Below, piece by piece: positions 45,204-56,049 of a DNA stretch of 64,000 bases. The notes under the pieces were generated by a model. It searched no databases, was not told where the DNA came from, and saw only the letters and a program-made list of their open reading frames with translations. Position 1 is the stretch's first letter. Every line of letters begins with the position of its first letter. Made by a program: the position numbers and the translations under genes. This DNA is from Ancrocorticia populi (GTDB lineage Bacteria; Actinomycetota; Actinomycetes; Actinomycetales; Actinomycetaceae), in contig NZ_QETB01000003.1 of NCBI RefSeq assembly GCF_003123745.1, forward strand, positions 62,001 to 126,000, in the 5' to 3' direction.

Positions 45204-46556
45204 CTAGCCAAGACTACCATCACTGCCGTCCAGCACGTCCCGGATGCGGGCCAGCCGCGGTGTGATGTTCGCTTCGTACCCGCGATCCGTAGGCTCGTAA
45301 TACCGGGTTCCCTCCATGCCCTCGGGCATGAACTCCACCTGAGCAACCCCGCCCGGGTAATCGTGAGCATACTTGTAGCCTTCGCTGTATCCGAGGTCTT
45401 TCGCCCCGGAGAAGGCATCGTTGCGCAGCTGTAGCGGCACGGGAGCGGCCTTGCCAGCCTGCACATCCGCCATCGCGGAGTTGATCGCGTTATAGGCTCG
45501 ATTGGATTTAGGGGCGGTAGCCAGATGTACCACGGCCTCGGCCAGAATGATCCGCGCCTCCGGCATCCCAACGAGGGCCACCGCCTGGGCCGCCGCCGTT
45601 GCAGTCTGTAGCGCTGATGGATCGGCCATCCCCACGTCCTCTGCCGCGGAAATCATAAGCCGGCGCGCCACAAACCGCGGGTCCTCCCCCGCCGCCAGCA
45701 TTCGCGCTAGATAGTGCATGGCCGCATCCACATTTGAGCCGCGAATCGACTTAATGAACGCGGAGATCACGTCATAGTGCTGATCCCCCGCACGGTCGTA
45801 TCGAACCGTGGCGCCGTCCGCGGCCTGGGCGATGTCTTCCACCTCGATCACTCTAACGCCCCGGGCACGTGCCCCATCGGCCGCCGCTTCCAGCAACGTC
45901 AGCGACCGTCTGGCATCCTGCCCGGCGATCCGCACTAGATTGTCTTCGGCCGCTTCCCCTAGCTCGTACCGCCCGGCTAGCCCACGCTCATCGTTCAGCG
46001 CGCGTTCCACCACCGTCCGAACATCCGCGTCGGTAAGCCCGTGCAGCGTAATAAGAAGGGATCGCGAAAGCAGTGGCGAAACAACCGAAAACGCTGGATT
46101 CTCCGTAGTGGCCGCCACGAGGATCACCCACCCGTTCTCCACGGCGGGCAGTAGCGCGTCCTGCTGGGTCTTGGAAAAGCGGTGCACCTCGTCAATAAAG
46201 AGCACGGTCTCCTCACCCTGCGCGGAAAGCCGGTGACGAGCGGTGGAGATGACAGCCCGAATGTCCTTAACTCCGGCCGAAACGGCGGAGACTTCCTCGA
46301 AGTGTCGCTCCCCCGCCCTCGCAATTAGGTAGGCCAGCGTGGTCTTGCCGGTTCCCGGAGGCCCCCACAAGAAGACGGACGAGGGCACGCTACCCTCTGG
46401 ATCCATCAGCCTGCGCATCGGCGATCCAGCCGCCAGAATTTGGTCCTGGCCCACTACCTCGTCAAGGCTGCGCGGGCGCATCCGCACCGCCAACGGGCCG
46501 TGTTCGCCGGTTGGTACTCCCTGATTGTCCGTTCCCAGGCTCTCGAAAAGATCCAT
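45204..46556 (-). CDS. rarA: Replication-associated recombination protein RarA (MgsA)
   Basis: AAA+ ATPase that acts at stalled forks with SSB and RecQ-type proteins. About 450 residues: Walker [17 protein letters not shown] near residue 70, Walker [21 protein letters not shown], sensor 1 [13 protein letters not shown], and the C-terminal tetramer domain ([23 protein letters not shown]). I use ATG 46556, which follows the GNAT stop after four bases; the long frame to 46697 adds a basic stretch inside the GNAT gene. The order aspS-rarA is usual; here a GNAT gene lies between. Confidence 0.96.
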   Translation of the reverse strand: MDLFESLGTDNQGVPTGEHGPLAVRMRPRSLDEVVGQDQILAAGSPMRRLMDPEGSVPSSVFLWGPPGTGKTTLAYLIARAGERHFEEVSAVSAGVKDIRAVISTARHRLSAQGEETVLFIDEVHRFSKTQQDALLPAVENGWVILVAATTENPAFSVVSPLLSRSLLITLHGLTDADVRTVVERALNDERGLAGRYELGEAAEDNLVRIAGQDARRSLTLLEAAADGARARGVRVIEVEDIAQAADGATVRYDRAGDQHYDVISAFIKSIRGSNVDAAMHYLARMLAAGEDPRFVARRLMISAAEDVGMADPSALQTATAAAQAVALVGMPEARIILAEAVVHLATAPKSNRAYNAINSAMADVQAGKAAPVPLQLRNDAFSGAKDLGYSEGYKYAHDYPGGVAQVEFMPEGMEGTRYYEPTDRGYEANITPRLARIRDVLDGSDGSLG

Positions 46557-46560
46557 AGCT

Positions 46561-47292
46561 TTAGTGTGGACCAATCGGGGTCGAGTCCGCGATGGTCTGG
46601 GCGCCACCATGGATATAGCCAAGCGAATCGTAGAGGTGACGCGCCGGATTCTCCGCCCACATCCCGAAGGTGACAAGTGAGTGGGTTTCAAGCTCAAAGG
46701 CGGTCACGGCCGTCATGATATCCCCGGCCAACCCACGCCCCCGATACTCCGGGAGCGTCCCCAAACCGCCCAGATAGGAGTTGCGACGCCCAGCCACGTC
46801 CGTATCGTCCTTTGCGCCTATGACACTTGCCAGCACCCCGGCGCTCCAGATTCCATACCAGCGATACGACTCGAAATCATCGAATGCCTCACTCCGAGGG
46901 TTGGCAGCGGCCACGACGGGACGCGCGTCCTCCGCGGTAATGTCCCGCACTGCTTTGGCACCCGCGCGCTCGTGAAGCGGATCCTTAGTCCAATAGAAGT
47001 CCCAGTCATTTCCCCAGTATTCAGGGAGCCACGCCGCAAGCTCCGGGCTCAGCGTCAAGCCCCGAGATAGCATTGCCCACGCAGGCTCTGGGACGCCTGC
47101 CCGGCGCGCCTGGTCCAGAACGAGGCTGAGCCGCTCCGGATCTCCGTGCCCAAGTAGTTCTACCCGCCCGTCAGTATTTTTTTCGACGACGACGGCAGCG
47201 TCCCGCTCCTCCACTCGAAAGAGCTCATCGCCGGCCAAAGAAGCAGTGTGGGCCTGCCAAAAGACAGACCCACACCCGAGAATCTCACTCAC
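46561..47292 (-). CDS. GNAT-family N-acetyltransferase
   Basis: A 243-residue protein whose C-terminal half carries the acetyl-CoA fold: [52 protein letters not shown], with the R-G-x-G-L-A pyrophosphate loop, then [25 protein letters not shown]. The N-terminal half is not recognisable and may be a second, decayed GNAT repeat. Substrate unknown. The start (GTG) overlaps the aspS stop (GTGA), and rarA starts 4 bases after its stop, so it is tightly built into this operon. Confidence 0.88.
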   Translation of the reverse strand: MSEILGCGSVFWQAHTASLAGDELFRVEERDAAVVVEKNTDGRVELLGHGDPERLSLVLDQARRAGVPEPAWAMLSRGLTLSPELAAWLPEYWGNDWDFYWTKDPLHERAGAKAVRDITAEDARPVVAAANPRSEAFDDFESYRWYGIWSAGVLASVIGAKDDTDVAGRRNSYLGGLGTLPEYRGRGLAGDIMTAVTAFELETHSLVTFGMWAENPARHLYDSLGYIHGGAQTIADSTPIGPH

Positions 47293-49085
47293 TCAGCGGA
47301 TTCCTCGTTCTTCTCAGCCTTCTTGGGCTTGGCATCAACGCCGGCTTCCTTGCGCTGCTCCGGGGTGATAGCTGCTGGCGCGTCCGTGAGCGGGTCCCAG
47401 CCGTTACCGATCTTCGGGAACGCGATGACGTCACGGATGGACGGGGCCTTGGTCAGCAGGGACACGATACGGTCCCAGCCGAAGGCGATGCCGCCGTGGG
47501 GCGGTGCGCCGTACTGGAAAGCATTAAGCAGGAAGCCGAATTTCGTTTGTGCTTCCTCTTCCGAGAGCCCCATGACCTTGAAGACGCGCTCTTGGACATC
47601 CCGGCGATGAATACGGACGGAACCGCCGCCGATTTCGTTGCCGTTGCAGACGATATCGTAAGCGTAGGCCAGAGCGTTGCCAGGATCGGTATCGAAGTTG
47701 TCCATGCACTCGGGCTTGGGCGAGGTAAATGCGTGATGCACCGCGGTCCATGCCGAATGCCCCAACGCAACGTCGCCCTCGGCCTTGGCGGCACCGGACG
47801 GCTTGAACAGAGGAGCGTCCACAACCCAGGTGAAGGCCCAAGCATCGGGATCGATCAGGCCGCAGCGTTCCCCGATCTCCACGCGGGCCGCCCCAAGCAG
47901 CTCGCGTGAAGCGGTGGTCTCACCGGCGGCGAAGAAGATGCAGTCACCGGGCTTTGCGCCGGTCGCGGCGGCAAGTCCGTCGCGCTCTGAATCGGAGATG
48001 TTCTTTGAGACTGGTCCACCCATCGTGCCGTCGTCGGCAATCGTGACGTACGCGAGGCCCTTGGCGCCGCGCGCCCGTGCCCACTCTTGCCACTTGTCGA
48101 AGGTACGGCGAGGCTGCGAACCGCCACCGGGCATCACCACGGCGCCCACGTAATCCTGCTGGAACAGCCGGAACGGAGTCTCCTTGAAGAACTCGGTAAG
48201 GTCGGTCAGCTCGTAACCGAAGCGCAGATCGGGCTTATCCGAACCGAAGCGCGCCATCGCATCATTGAACGTGATGCGGGGAATCGGGGTCTGGATCTCG
48301 TAGCCGATCAGCGACCAGACTTCCTTAAGAATGTCCTCGGATACGGCGATCACATCGTCCTGATCAACGAAGGACATCTCGACGTCCAGCTGGGTGAACT
48401 CCGGCTGACGGTCAGCACGGAAATCCTCGTCGCGGTAGCAGCGGGCAATCTGGTAGTACCGTTCCATGCCGCCCACCATGAGGAGCTGCTTGAACAGCTG
48501 CGGTGACTGCGGCAGCGCGTACCACGAACCCGGGTTCAAACGGGCTGGCACAAGGAAATCGCGGGCACCCTCAGGAGTGGAACGGGTCAGGGTTGGGGTC
48601 TCAACCTCAACAAAGTCATGGCCATCAAGCACGCGGCGCGCAGCCTGAGAAACCTTGTGGCGCAGTCGGATCGCGTGCTGCTCGGGGGCTCGGCGAAGAT
48701 CGAGGTAACGGTACTTGAGGCGAACATCCTCGCCCACCTGGCCGCCATCTTCAGCGTGCTGAGAAACCTGGAACGGAAGAGGCGCCGAAGGATTCAGCAC
48801 TTCCACATCATCGGACTCAACTTCGATTTCGCCTGTTGGCAACGCGGCGTTGGCGTTTCCTTCGGGGCGCTCACGAACGATGCCAGTCACGCGTACGCAA
48901 TATTCATTGCGCAACTCGTGGGCCACTTCTTCGCGAATCGTAATTTGTGCGATGCCGCTGGCATCTCTCAGATCGATGAATGCAATGCCGCCATGATCGC
49001 GGCGCCGATCCACCCATCCGGTCAGGGTAACGGTTTTGCCGATGTCGGCAGACCGTAGCGATCCTGCATTTCGGGTGCGAAGCAC
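47289..49085 (-). CDS. aspS: Aspartyl-tRNA synthetase
   Basis: Charges tRNA-Asp, and in many actinobacteria also tRNA-Asn for later amidation. The 598 residues are the bacterial type: N-terminal OB anticodon domain ([22 protein letters not shown]), class II core with [18 protein letters not shown] and [18 protein letters not shown], a GAD insert, motif 3 [10 protein letters not shown], and a Lys/Glu-rich tail. Whether it is non-discriminating cannot be told; no gatCAB lies here. It is first in the aspS-GNAT-rarA transcript. A -10 like TATAAC lies about 30 bases upstream. Confidence 0.97.
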   Translation of the reverse strand: MLRTRNAGSLRSADIGKTVTLTGWVDRRRDHGGIAFIDLRDASGIAQITIREEVAHELRNEYCVRVTGIVRERPEGNANAALPTGEIEVESDDVEVLNPSAPLPFQVSQHAEDGGQVGEDVRLKYRYLDLRRAPEQHAIRLRHKVSQAARRVLDGHDFVEVETPTLTRSTPEGARDFLVPARLNPGSWYALPQSPQLFKQLLMVGGMERYYQIARCYRDEDFRADRQPEFTQLDVEMSFVDQDDVIAVSEDILKEVWSLIGYEIQTPIPRITFNDAMARFGSDKPDLRFGYELTDLTEFFKETPFRLFQQDYVGAVVMPGGGSQPRRTFDKWQEWARARGAKGLAYVTIADDGTMGGPVSKNISDSERDGLAAATGAKPGDCIFFAAGETTASRELLGAARVEIGERCGLIDPDAWAFTWVVDAPLFKPSGAAKAEGDVALGHSAWTAVHHAFTSPKPECMDNFDTDPGNALAYAYDIVCNGNEIGGGSVRIHRRDVQERVFKVMGLSEEEAQTKFGFLLNAFQYGAPPHGGIAFGWDRIVSLLTKAPSIRDVIAFPKIGNGWDPLTDAPAAITPEQRKEAGVDAKPKKAEKNEESAE

Positions 49086-49114
49086 GCTGAACCTCTTTCT
49101 ATTCGTTATATCAC

Positions 49115-49162
49115 CCGCGAGACGAGCGGGTTCTAGGCTCCCACTAGACGAGTGAGAGCCGC
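49115..49162. promoter_or_regulatory. Two tandem hairpins between aspS and the divergent MFS gene
   Basis: CCCGC/GCGGG (49115-49131) and GGCTCCCACT/AGTGAGAGCC (49138-49162, one mismatch) form two stem-loops. The second, read on the plus strand, is followed by CGCCTTTTC and could be a weak terminator, though no plus-strand gene precedes it. Read on the minus strand both lie upstream of the aspS promoter-like TATAAC. Confidence 0.4.
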
Positions 49163-49223
49163 CTTTTCATGCTACTCCCAGCCAGTGTGTGACTAAACCG
49201 GCAGGAGCGCGGCACTCCTCACA

Positions 49224-50645
49224 ATGTTGGCGGTGGTTACGATGAGCATCATGGCAAAGATTTCACAGACGCATGAGCGGTTTCTGATGTGGATATCGGT
49301 TGGTCTCATCACCGTCATTGCGTTCGAAACCCTCGCCGTGAACACTGCCATGCCAACCGTGGTCAAATCGCTGGATGGGCAAAACCTGTACGCGTTGGCG
49401 ATGGGCGTTGTGATGGCCACCCAGCTCATGACCACCGCTTTAGCCGGACCGTGGTCCGATCATAAAAGTCCGCAAACCTGCCTGTATACGGGTGTCGTGC
49501 TGTTCGCGACGGGCCTTGTCATGTGCACAGCAGCCCAAGATATGACGTTCTTCGTTTGCGGACGCGCGATCCAGGGCCTTGGCGGCGGGTTGTGCGTAGT
49601 ACCGCTCTACACGCTGGTGGGTTCGAGTGTGCGTTCCTCCCTCCAGCCAGCGTTCTTCGCGGCATTTGCGGTCGCGTGGGTTCTGCCGTCGCTGGTGGGC
49701 CCAGCAATTTCCGGTTTTATCGTGGAGCATGCCTCGTGGCGCATTGTCTTCGGGATCGTACCTCTGGTTTTGCTTCTAGCGGCGCCGAGCCTAGTCAGCA
49801 TCACCCGGAAGATTCCCCATGAGGCCAGCCCAGCCGACGGTTCGCGCATTCGTCTGACGATCGGCTGCGCAATTGCCGCGGGGATTGGGGCGGCAGCCCT
49901 CCAAGTGATCTCCGGGTCCCAGCCAGAATCCTTCGGCCCCACCGTGTACGTAGCGATTGCCATGCTGGCCGTGTGGACCTTCGCTTTCGCCCGCCCGCTG
50001 CTACCACCTGGTACTTCGGTGGCCAGGAGAGGACTCCCGGCAACTGTTCTTCTGCGCGGCATTATTAATGGCACGTTTATCGGGGTTGAAACGTTCCTTC
50101 CCCTGCTCTTGCAGGATATTCATGGGTGGAGGCCCTTCCAAGCCGGTCTGGTGCTCACCGTTGGTTCTGTCACATGGGCTCTGGGTTCTGCCGTTCAGGG
50201 GCGTCTTTCTGGGCCGGTGTGGCGCGCGCGAATCCCGATGATCGGTACCGCCTTGCAAACTATCGGCATCGCCCTCACCATCGCGGGTGCCTTCTCCGAG
50301 GTAAGCGGCCTCGTTATCCTCTCGGCTTGGACCATCTCGGGCCTCGGGATCGGTCTGAACTATCCGGCTATGACCGTGCACGGGCTCGCGATGAGTGCAC
50401 CTACAAATCACGGCAGAACCTCCTCTTCCCTGCAGATTGCAGATACTCTGGGCGCTTCACTGGCCGTAGCCGCCGCCGGCATCACGTACGCGGTTATACT
50501 TCCTGCCCAATCCCCCGCGTTCGCCGCAGCAATTGGGCTCATGGCCCTCCTGATCTTCTCTGGTTTCCTCATGTCCGGGCGTACCCAGCCCGTGGCGGGC
50601 ACCAAGGAGGCGGCGCGCCTAGAGGCGAGCTTTGCCGAGGAGTAA
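49224..50645 (+). CDS. MFS transporter, multidrug-efflux type
   Basis: A 473-residue transporter with about 12-14 helices. It resembles the DHA2-like group: FETLAVNTAMPTVVKSLDG in helix 1 and AGPWSDHKSPQTCLYTGVV for the loop 2-3 motif, then FFVCGRAIQGLGGGLCVVPLYTLVGSSV in place of motif B, and WVLPSLVGPAISGFIVEHASWRIVF as motif C, a mark of exporters. Substrate unknown. The start is uncertain: ATG at 49224, 49242 or 49251; none has a good Shine-Dalgarno. It is one of few plus-strand genes and stands alone. Confidence 0.9.
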   Translation: MLAVVTMSIMAKISQTHERFLMWISVGLITVIAFETLAVNTAMPTVVKSLDGQNLYALAMGVVMATQLMTTALAGPWSDHKSPQTCLYTGVVLFATGLVMCTAAQDMTFFVCGRAIQGLGGGLCVVPLYTLVGSSVRSSLQPAFFAAFAVAWVLPSLVGPAISGFIVEHASWRIVFGIVPLVLLLAAPSLVSITRKIPHEASPADGSRIRLTIGCAIAAGIGAAALQVISGSQPESFGPTVYVAIAMLAVWTFAFARPLLPPGTSVARRGLPATVLLRGIINGTFIGVETFLPLLLQDIHGWRPFQAGLVLTVGSVTWALGSAVQGRLSGPVWRARIPMIGTALQTIGIALTIAGAFSEVSGLVILSAWTISGLGIGLNYPAMTVHGLAMSAPTNHGRTSSSLQIADTLGASLAVAAAGITYAVILPAQSPAFAAAIGLMALLIFSGFLMSGRTQPVAGTKEAARLEASFAEE

Positions 50646-50779
50646 GTAGCCGATCTCATACTGCGACCTTCCTTCTTTTCCCACTACACTTCTTAAGGCG
50701 CATCTAGCGCCCCCAGCTGCTGCCGCCAAGTGAGTTTGTTTGCGTTTGCGGCCCTGCTGGCCAATGTGAAAGTAGATTC

Positions 50780-52660
50780 ATGACAAACGCCTCTGGCGCA
50801 GATATTAATTCCACCGACCTCACCTTCTCGGATCTGGACCTTCCCGAAGATCTTCATCAGGCAGTTCAAGACATGGGGTTCGTGCATCCCACGGCCGTTC
50901 AAGCTGCCGCGATCCCGCTCTTGCTAGCTGGCCGCGACGTGGTGGGCGTTGCTCAGACCGGAACCGGCAAGACGGCCGCGTTCGGCCTGCCCCTTCTGGC
51001 ACACGTAGATCCCGATGCGCGCCGTGTTCAGGCCCTAGTCCTAGCCCCCACTCGCGAACTCGCGATGCAGGGCGCTGCGGCCATCGATGATTTCGCCTCG
51101 CACTCCCACGACCTAGATGTCGTGGCCGTGTACGGCGGTTCTTCCTACACCCCTCAGCTTCGCGCGTTAGAGCGCGGCGCTCAGGTAGTGGTGGGGACCC
51201 CGGGCCGCATCATGGATCTCATGGAGCGTGGAGCCCTCAAGCTAGAGCACGTCAGCTACTTTGTGCTGGACGAGGCCGATGAGATGCTCCGCATGGGGTT
51301 TGCCGAGGATGTTGAAACCATCGCGTCCAAGCTCCCCACTGAGCGCATTTCCGCGCTGTTCTCTGCCACGATGCCGCCAGCGATCCGCCGCGTTGCCGAT
51401 CAGCACATGAACAACCCCGAGGCAGTGACGATCTCCCGTCCCGCTTCCACCGTGTCCACGGTTCACCAGACCTTCGCCGTTGTTCCCGAGCGTCATAAGA
51501 TCGGCGCCTTGGCCCGCGTGCTGGCTGTGACGGACGCGGAGGCAGCCCTCGTGTTCGTGCGCACCCGTGCCACAGCCGAGGAACTGGCCATCGAGCTCGG
51601 CTCCCGAGGCGTCTCAACCGCCGCCCTTTCCGGTGATGTCGCACAGCGCGACCGTGAGCGCCTCGTTTCGCGACTAAAGGACGGCACCCTTGACGTCTTG
51701 GTTGCCACGGACGTTGCAGCCCGCGGCCTAGACGTGGAGCGCATCGGCCTCGTTGTGAACTTCGACGTGCCACGCGAAACTGACACCTACGTGCATCGCA
51801 TCGGCCGTACCGGCCGCGCGGGCCGGGCCGGAGAGTCCCTCACCTTCGTGACTCCGAAGGAGCGGGCACGCCTTCGCCGCATCGAAAAGCAGACGAACTC
51901 CCACATGGACCAGATCGAGCTGCCAACCCCAGCCGAGGTGTCCAAGCTCCGCGCATCAAAGCTCGTGGAAACCGCACGCACACGTTTCGCAAACGGCCGC
52001 CTCTCGGTTTACCGGGATGTCCTCCGCGAGTTTGATAATGCTGATACCCCCGAGGGCACCGAGCCGATGTCCCGCGAGGATCTCATCTTCGCGCTTCTCG
52101 CGCTGGGCGTCCGCGATCCAGGTCCGGTCAAGGGTGAGGAGCCGGATAAGCTGACCGTTGATGCGGATGAATCGCGCGGTGGACGCTACGAACGTGATCG
52201 GGGCGGACGTGGAGACCGCGGCCGTGACCGTGGTGGCCGTGGCGGTAAGCGCTCGATGGAAGGCTCCACTCGCTATCGCGTTGAAGTTGGCCACAAGGAC
52301 CGCGTGAAGCCGGGCGCTATCGTTGGTGCGATTACCCACGAGGGCGGGCTCAGCGGATCGGACCTGGGCCAGATTGATATCTATCCGTCCTTCTCTCTCG
52401 TGGAGATTGGTGTGCCTCTCTCCCGCGAGATGCGCGAGCGTATTTCCGAGGCTCGCGTCTCTGGCCGCCAGCTACGAATCTCCGAGGATCGCGGCCCGCG
52501 CCACGATGATCGGGACCGCCGCCATGACGATCGCCGTCACGATGGCCGCGGATACCGCCCCTCTGCCTCGGATCAGGCGGGACGTGGCAAGAGCTACGTG
52601 GGTGACCGCGACCGCCGCTACCGCGATGATCGCCGCAACGATCGGTTCGGCCGCCGCTAG
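50780..52660 (+). CDS. deaD: DEAD-box RNA helicase (DeaD/CsdA type)
   Basis: RNA helicase for ribosome assembly and cold-time mRNA unfolding, 626 residues. All motifs are there: Q motif near residue 25 (FVHPTAVQ), AQTGTGKT at about 57-64, PTRELAMQ, TPGRIMD, VLDEADEML, SAT, and VHRIGRTGRAG. After about residue 490 comes a DbpA-type RNA-binding domain (RYRVEVGHKDRVKPGAIVGAITHEGGLSGSDLGQIDIYPSFSLVEI). Arg/Asp/Gly-rich tracts before and after it give disordered RNA-binding arms. The 134 bases upstream hold no gene; promoter not clear. Convergent with the SDR gene. Confidence 0.96.
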   Translation: MTNASGADINSTDLTFSDLDLPEDLHQAVQDMGFVHPTAVQAAAIPLLLAGRDVVGVAQTGTGKTAAFGLPLLAHVDPDARRVQALVLAPTRELAMQGAAAIDDFASHSHDLDVVAVYGGSSYTPQLRALERGAQVVVGTPGRIMDLMERGALKLEHVSYFVLDEADEMLRMGFAEDVETIASKLPTERISALFSATMPPAIRRVADQHMNNPEAVTISRPASTVSTVHQTFAVVPERHKIGALARVLAVTDAEAALVFVRTRATAEELAIELGSRGVSTAALSGDVAQRDRERLVSRLKDGTLDVLVATDVAARGLDVERIGLVVNFDVPRETDTYVHRIGRTGRAGRAGESLTFVTPKERARLRRIEKQTNSHMDQIELPTPAEVSKLRASKLVETARTRFANGRLSVYRDVLREFDNADTPEGTEPMSREDLIFALLALGVRDPGPVKGEEPDKLTVDADESRGGRYERDRGGRGDRGRDRGGRGGKRSMEGSTRYRVEVGHKDRVKPGAIVGAITHEGGLSGSDLGQIDIYPSFSLVEIGVPLSREMRERISEARVSGRQLRISEDRGPRHDDRDRRHDDRRHDGRGYRPSASDQAGRGKSYVGDRDRRYRDDRRNDRFGRR

Positions 52661-52670
52661 GACAAGCTAG

Positions 52671-53462
52671 CTATTCGAAGTCCGTCAGCCGGAGGCGCCG
52701 CGAGTTTTCTCCCACGCCTTCGGCTGATCGCTTTTTCAGGTCATCTAGGGAATCGCTGCCTGCCCGTACCTGACATCCCGACAGTCCATCGAGTTCCCCG
52801 TCTGCAAACGAGGCTGCGATCTTGGCGGCCTCGCTTGGCTCTGTCCACTCGGTACGTCCGATGTGCATCTTGGCGTCCTTGGTCATGTCCGTGTAGACGA
52901 CACCCGGGGCAAGTTCTAGGACGCGCAGTCCCTGATCGTAGCCCGCAAGGTGCAGCGAACCGCCCAGCCGCATGAGCGCCGTCTTGGATACGTAATAGGC
53001 CGAAGTATCGGGACGATCCTTGATCGCGGCACCGGAGGATAGATCGATGATTCGCCCGCCTCCGCGCTCCAGCATGCCGGGTACCAGAGAGTGCTGGATC
53101 AAGTAGGGCGCACGCACGTTGACGAGCTGGGTGTACCACCAATCCTCGGGATCGGCCTCCCACGGGTTTTCTTCGCTGCCGAATACACCGGCACAGTTGA
53201 CCACCATGTCAACGCCGCCGTCGGTTCTAATGATTTCGAGCATCTGGGCGAGGCGATCCCGCTTTTCTAGGAGGCACGCCATCGAGCAGACGATCGCGCC
53301 CTTCTCTTCGCACGCTGCAACGGTGTTCGTCAAAGCCTTCTGCGTGCGCGCCACAAGAATCAGGGTGCGGCCGGGCCGCGCCAGCTCAACTGCCATGCGT
53401 TGGCCGATCCCGCGCGATGCCCCGGTGATGAGGATGTGCTCGGCCGCTGGAACTGTAGTCAT
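52671..53462 (-). CDS. Short-chain dehydrogenase/reductase
   Basis: A 263-residue NAD(P)-dependent oxidoreductase. The cofactor motif is ITGASRGIGQRMA near residue 12, followed by NCAG, and the catalytic triad Ser in IIDLSSGAA, Tyr and Lys in SAYYVSKTAL (YxxxK). The early Arg in LVARTQ suggests NADP. Substrate unknown. It lies 33 bases after pheT's stop on the same side, facing the DEAD-box gene, and may be transcribed alone. Confidence 0.92.
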   Translation of the reverse strand: MTTVPAAEHILITGASRGIGQRMAVELARPGRTLILVARTQKALTNTVAACEEKGAIVCSMACLLEKRDRLAQMLEIIRTDGGVDMVVNCAGVFGSEENPWEADPEDWWYTQLVNVRAPYLIQHSLVPGMLERGGGRIIDLSSGAAIKDRPDTSAYYVSKTALMRLGGSLHLAGYDQGLRVLELAPGVVYTDMTKDAKMHIGRTEWTEPSEAAKIAASFADGELDGLSGCQVRAGSDSLDDLKKRSAEGVGENSRRLRLTDFE

Positions 53463-53495
53463 GAGATAACGCTACAACTCCAGCGGCCCATCGTA

Positions 53496-56048
53496 CTAAC
53501 TGCGCAGCTCGGCGCCCAGCTTCTTCTTGGTCTGCTTAACGATCTTCTTGCGCAGTCCGGCGGTCTCCTCGGCGCTCAACGTGTGGTCTGCGCGAAGGCG
53601 CAGGGCATAGGCCAGAGACTTCTTACCCTCCGGCACCTGCTCCCCTGTGTACACATCGAAGAGGCGCAGATCCTCCAGCAGATCGCCGCCTGCCTTGCGG
53701 ATGACGGCTTCAAGATCCGCGTTGGTTACTGACTCATCCACAACGAGCGCAAGGTCCTCCTTGGCTGCTGGGTGCGTAAGCACCGGTGCCACCTGAGCCG
53801 GTTCGGTCCCGCGAGCCCCAAACAGCGCATCGGAATCGATCTCGAATGCAACAGAACGCGTGGGAAGCTCGAAGGCCTTGCACACGGCGGGCGCCAGTTC
53901 GCCGGCATATCCGATCGGCAGCGTGCCAGCAAGAATCTGTGCACAACGCCCCGGGTGCCATGGCGCCTGCTCTGCGGAAACCACAGTGACGTCTAAGCCA
54001 ACTGTACGGCCCATGGAAGCCACTGCCTCGATCGCATCGCGCCAGTCCCACAAAACCGCGGGGAGCTCAGCCTGAGCCTCGGAGACCGCCCCACACGCCA
54101 CGCCGGCGATGTGATGTGGCTGGGACGGGATGGCACCCATGAGTCCGTTCAGAGTCTCCTCGCTCGGACGCTCCCCGACGGGCGCAGGGTCAGCGGGAAC
54201 TACTCCATCGGGACGGCCCACGAGGCTCGCCTCGCACACGGCCACCGCAGGATTACCACGGGACACATTCAGACGCGCGGTATCCAGCAGCGAATCCAAG
54301 ATGCTCGTGCGCAAGTAGGGCGCCTCATCCTGCAACGGATTAGCTAGACGAATCGCTGTGCGCCGCTTATCGTCAATCCCCTGCTTATCAAACGTATCCA
54401 CACCAACGAACGGGTAGGAAAGTACCTGTACCCAGCCTGCCTCGGCCAACGTCCGAAGCACGTCGCGCCGCTGGCGCTGGACGGGAGTTAGTCCCCCGCC
54501 CGCGCGCGCCATCGGCAGCTCCACCGGGATCTCGTCGTAGCCAACAAGCCGCGCGATTTCCTCAACGAAGTGCGCTGGGCCCACAAGATCGGGGCGCCAG
54601 GTTGGCGGAGTAACGGACAGGACCTCGCCCTCGCCCTCGACCGCACAGCCAATGTCAGTCAAGATCTCCCGGATGCGATCCTCGGCCACAACAAGCCCGG
54701 TCAGGCGCTCCACCTCAGCCACAGGGAAGTCTTGCGCCGCGGGCGCCACCGTGTTGTTGAGATCGAACACCTCGTTGCCGGCCTCGCCGCCGCCATACTG
54801 GACCAGCAGATCCACCACGGCCTGCGCGGCCACGGGCCCGAGTTCGGGATCCACCCCGCGCTCGAAACGCTTGGCGGCCTCGCTGGGAAGCTTATGCCGG
54901 CGGGCCATGCGCGCCACGGACACCTGATCGAAGTGCGCGGCCTCAACTAGCACGTTCACAGTTTCCTTGGTGATCTCCGTATCGAAGCCACCCATCGTCC
55001 CGGCAAGCCCCAGAACCCGATCGCCGTCAGTATCGGTGATCAGCAAGTCCTCGGCGCCGAGCTTGCGCTCCACCTCGTCCAGCGTCACAAGCTTCTCGCC
55101 AGCCCGGGCGCGCCGCACGATGATCGGCCCGTTGACCTTATCCAGATCGTAGGCGTGCAGTGGCTGGCCCAAATCGAACATCACGTAATTCGTAGCGTCA
55201 ACGGCCAGAGAGATCGGCCGCATCCCGGCCGCCGTAAGGCGATCGCGCAGCCATTTGGGAGACTCCGCATTCGGATCCACCCCGCGCACCACGCGCGTGA
55301 CGAAACGATCGCAGCCCGCGACCCCGTGAATCGGGGCACCGTCGCGGACCTCAACCGGGTAGCCATCCGAATTAGGCTCGGGTAGCCCCTGTTCCAACGC
55401 AGGATCCGTGAATACAGCGCCCGTCGAATGGTGATACTCGCGGGCCACCCCACGCATGGCAAAGCAGTAGCCACGATCGGGGGTGATATTGATTTCGAGG
55501 GTCCGCCCCGCGATACCCAAGATGGGCCGCGCGTCCGTTCCAACTGCGGGAAGGGAGGCGATCGCTTCGTCGTCGTCACCCTTCGCCAAAACAATAATCC
55601 CGGAGGCGTCCCCACCGATCCCCAACTCTGTAGCCGAACAAATCATGCCGTCGGAGGTGTGGCCGTACGTCTTACGGGCGGCAATAGCGAATCCGCCCGG
55701 TAGAACTGCGCCCGGAAGCGAGACCACCACGTAGTCCCCCGCCTCGAAGTTGTGCGCGCCGCAGATGATGCCGCGCGAGGGAAGATCGGAGGGCTCCTTG
55801 CCGGTGCCGGGAGCATCGTTGTGATCGCCTACATCCACGCGGCAGTAGTTGATCACCTTGCCGTTGGACTGCTCTTTGGCCTCCAACGTCAGGACCTTGC
55901 CCACAACAACCGGACCCTGAACCTCGGCCTCGTGGATCTCTTCTTCTTCAAGGCCAACGCGCACCAGATCGGCCGCGAGCTGCTCCGGGGTCAGATCCTC
56001 GGGGACCTCAACGTGATTGGCCAGCCAATCGATTGGAATGAGTGGCAT
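53496..56048 (-). CDS. pheT: Phenylalanyl-tRNA synthetase beta subunit
   Basis: Large subunit of the (alpha-beta)2 enzyme. About 850 residues: N-terminal tRNA-binding domain (VVVGKVLTLEAKEQSNGKVINYCRVDVGD), B3/B4 editing domain, B5 domain (VAEVERLTGLVVAEDRIREILTDIGC), a catalytic-like core and the C-terminal FDX-ACB anticodon domain (PVLTHPAAKEDLALVVDESV). I use ATG 56048, one base after the pheS stop; the longer frame to 56096 reads back into pheS. Arginine genes, which follow pheT in many actinobacteria, are not here. Confidence 0.97.
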   Translation of the reverse strand: MPLIPIDWLANHVEVPEDLTPEQLAADLVRVGLEEEEIHEAEVQGPVVVGKVLTLEAKEQSNGKVINYCRVDVGDHNDAPGTGKEPSDLPSRGIICGAHNFEAGDYVVVSLPGAVLPGGFAIAARKTYGHTSDGMICSATELGIGGDASGIIVLAKGDDDEAIASLPAVGTDARPILGIAGRTLEINITPDRGYCFAMRGVAREYHHSTGAVFTDPALEQGLPEPNSDGYPVEVRDGAPIHGVAGCDRFVTRVVRGVDPNAESPKWLRDRLTAAGMRPISLAVDATNYVMFDLGQPLHAYDLDKVNGPIIVRRARAGEKLVTLDEVERKLGAEDLLITDTDGDRVLGLAGTMGGFDTEITKETVNVLVEAAHFDQVSVARMARRHKLPSEAAKRFERGVDPELGPVAAQAVVDLLVQYGGGEAGNEVFDLNNTVAPAAQDFPVAEVERLTGLVVAEDRIREILTDIGCAVEGEGEVLSVTPPTWRPDLVGPAHFVEEIARLVGYDEIPVELPMARAGGGLTPVQRQRRDVLRTLAEAGWVQVLSYPFVGVDTFDKQGIDDKRRTAIRLANPLQDEAPYLRTSILDSLLDTARLNVSRGNPAVAVCEASLVGRPDGVVPADPAPVGERPSEETLNGLMGAIPSQPHHIAGVACGAVSEAQAELPAVLWDWRDAIEAVASMGRTVGLDVTVVSAEQAPWHPGRCAQILAGTLPIGYAGELAPAVCKAFELPTRSVAFEIDSDALFGARGTEPAQVAPVLTHPAAKEDLALVVDESVTNADLEAVIRKAGGDLLEDLRLFDVYTGEQVPEGKKSLAYALRLRADHTLSAEETAGLRKKIVKQTKKKLGAELRS

Positions 56049-56049
56049 A

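Noticed and set aside
49086-49223. T-box leader for aspS
   Set aside because: No T-box consensus (AGGGTGGNACCGCG) in the leader; the hairpins do not fit the stem I/antiterminator layout.
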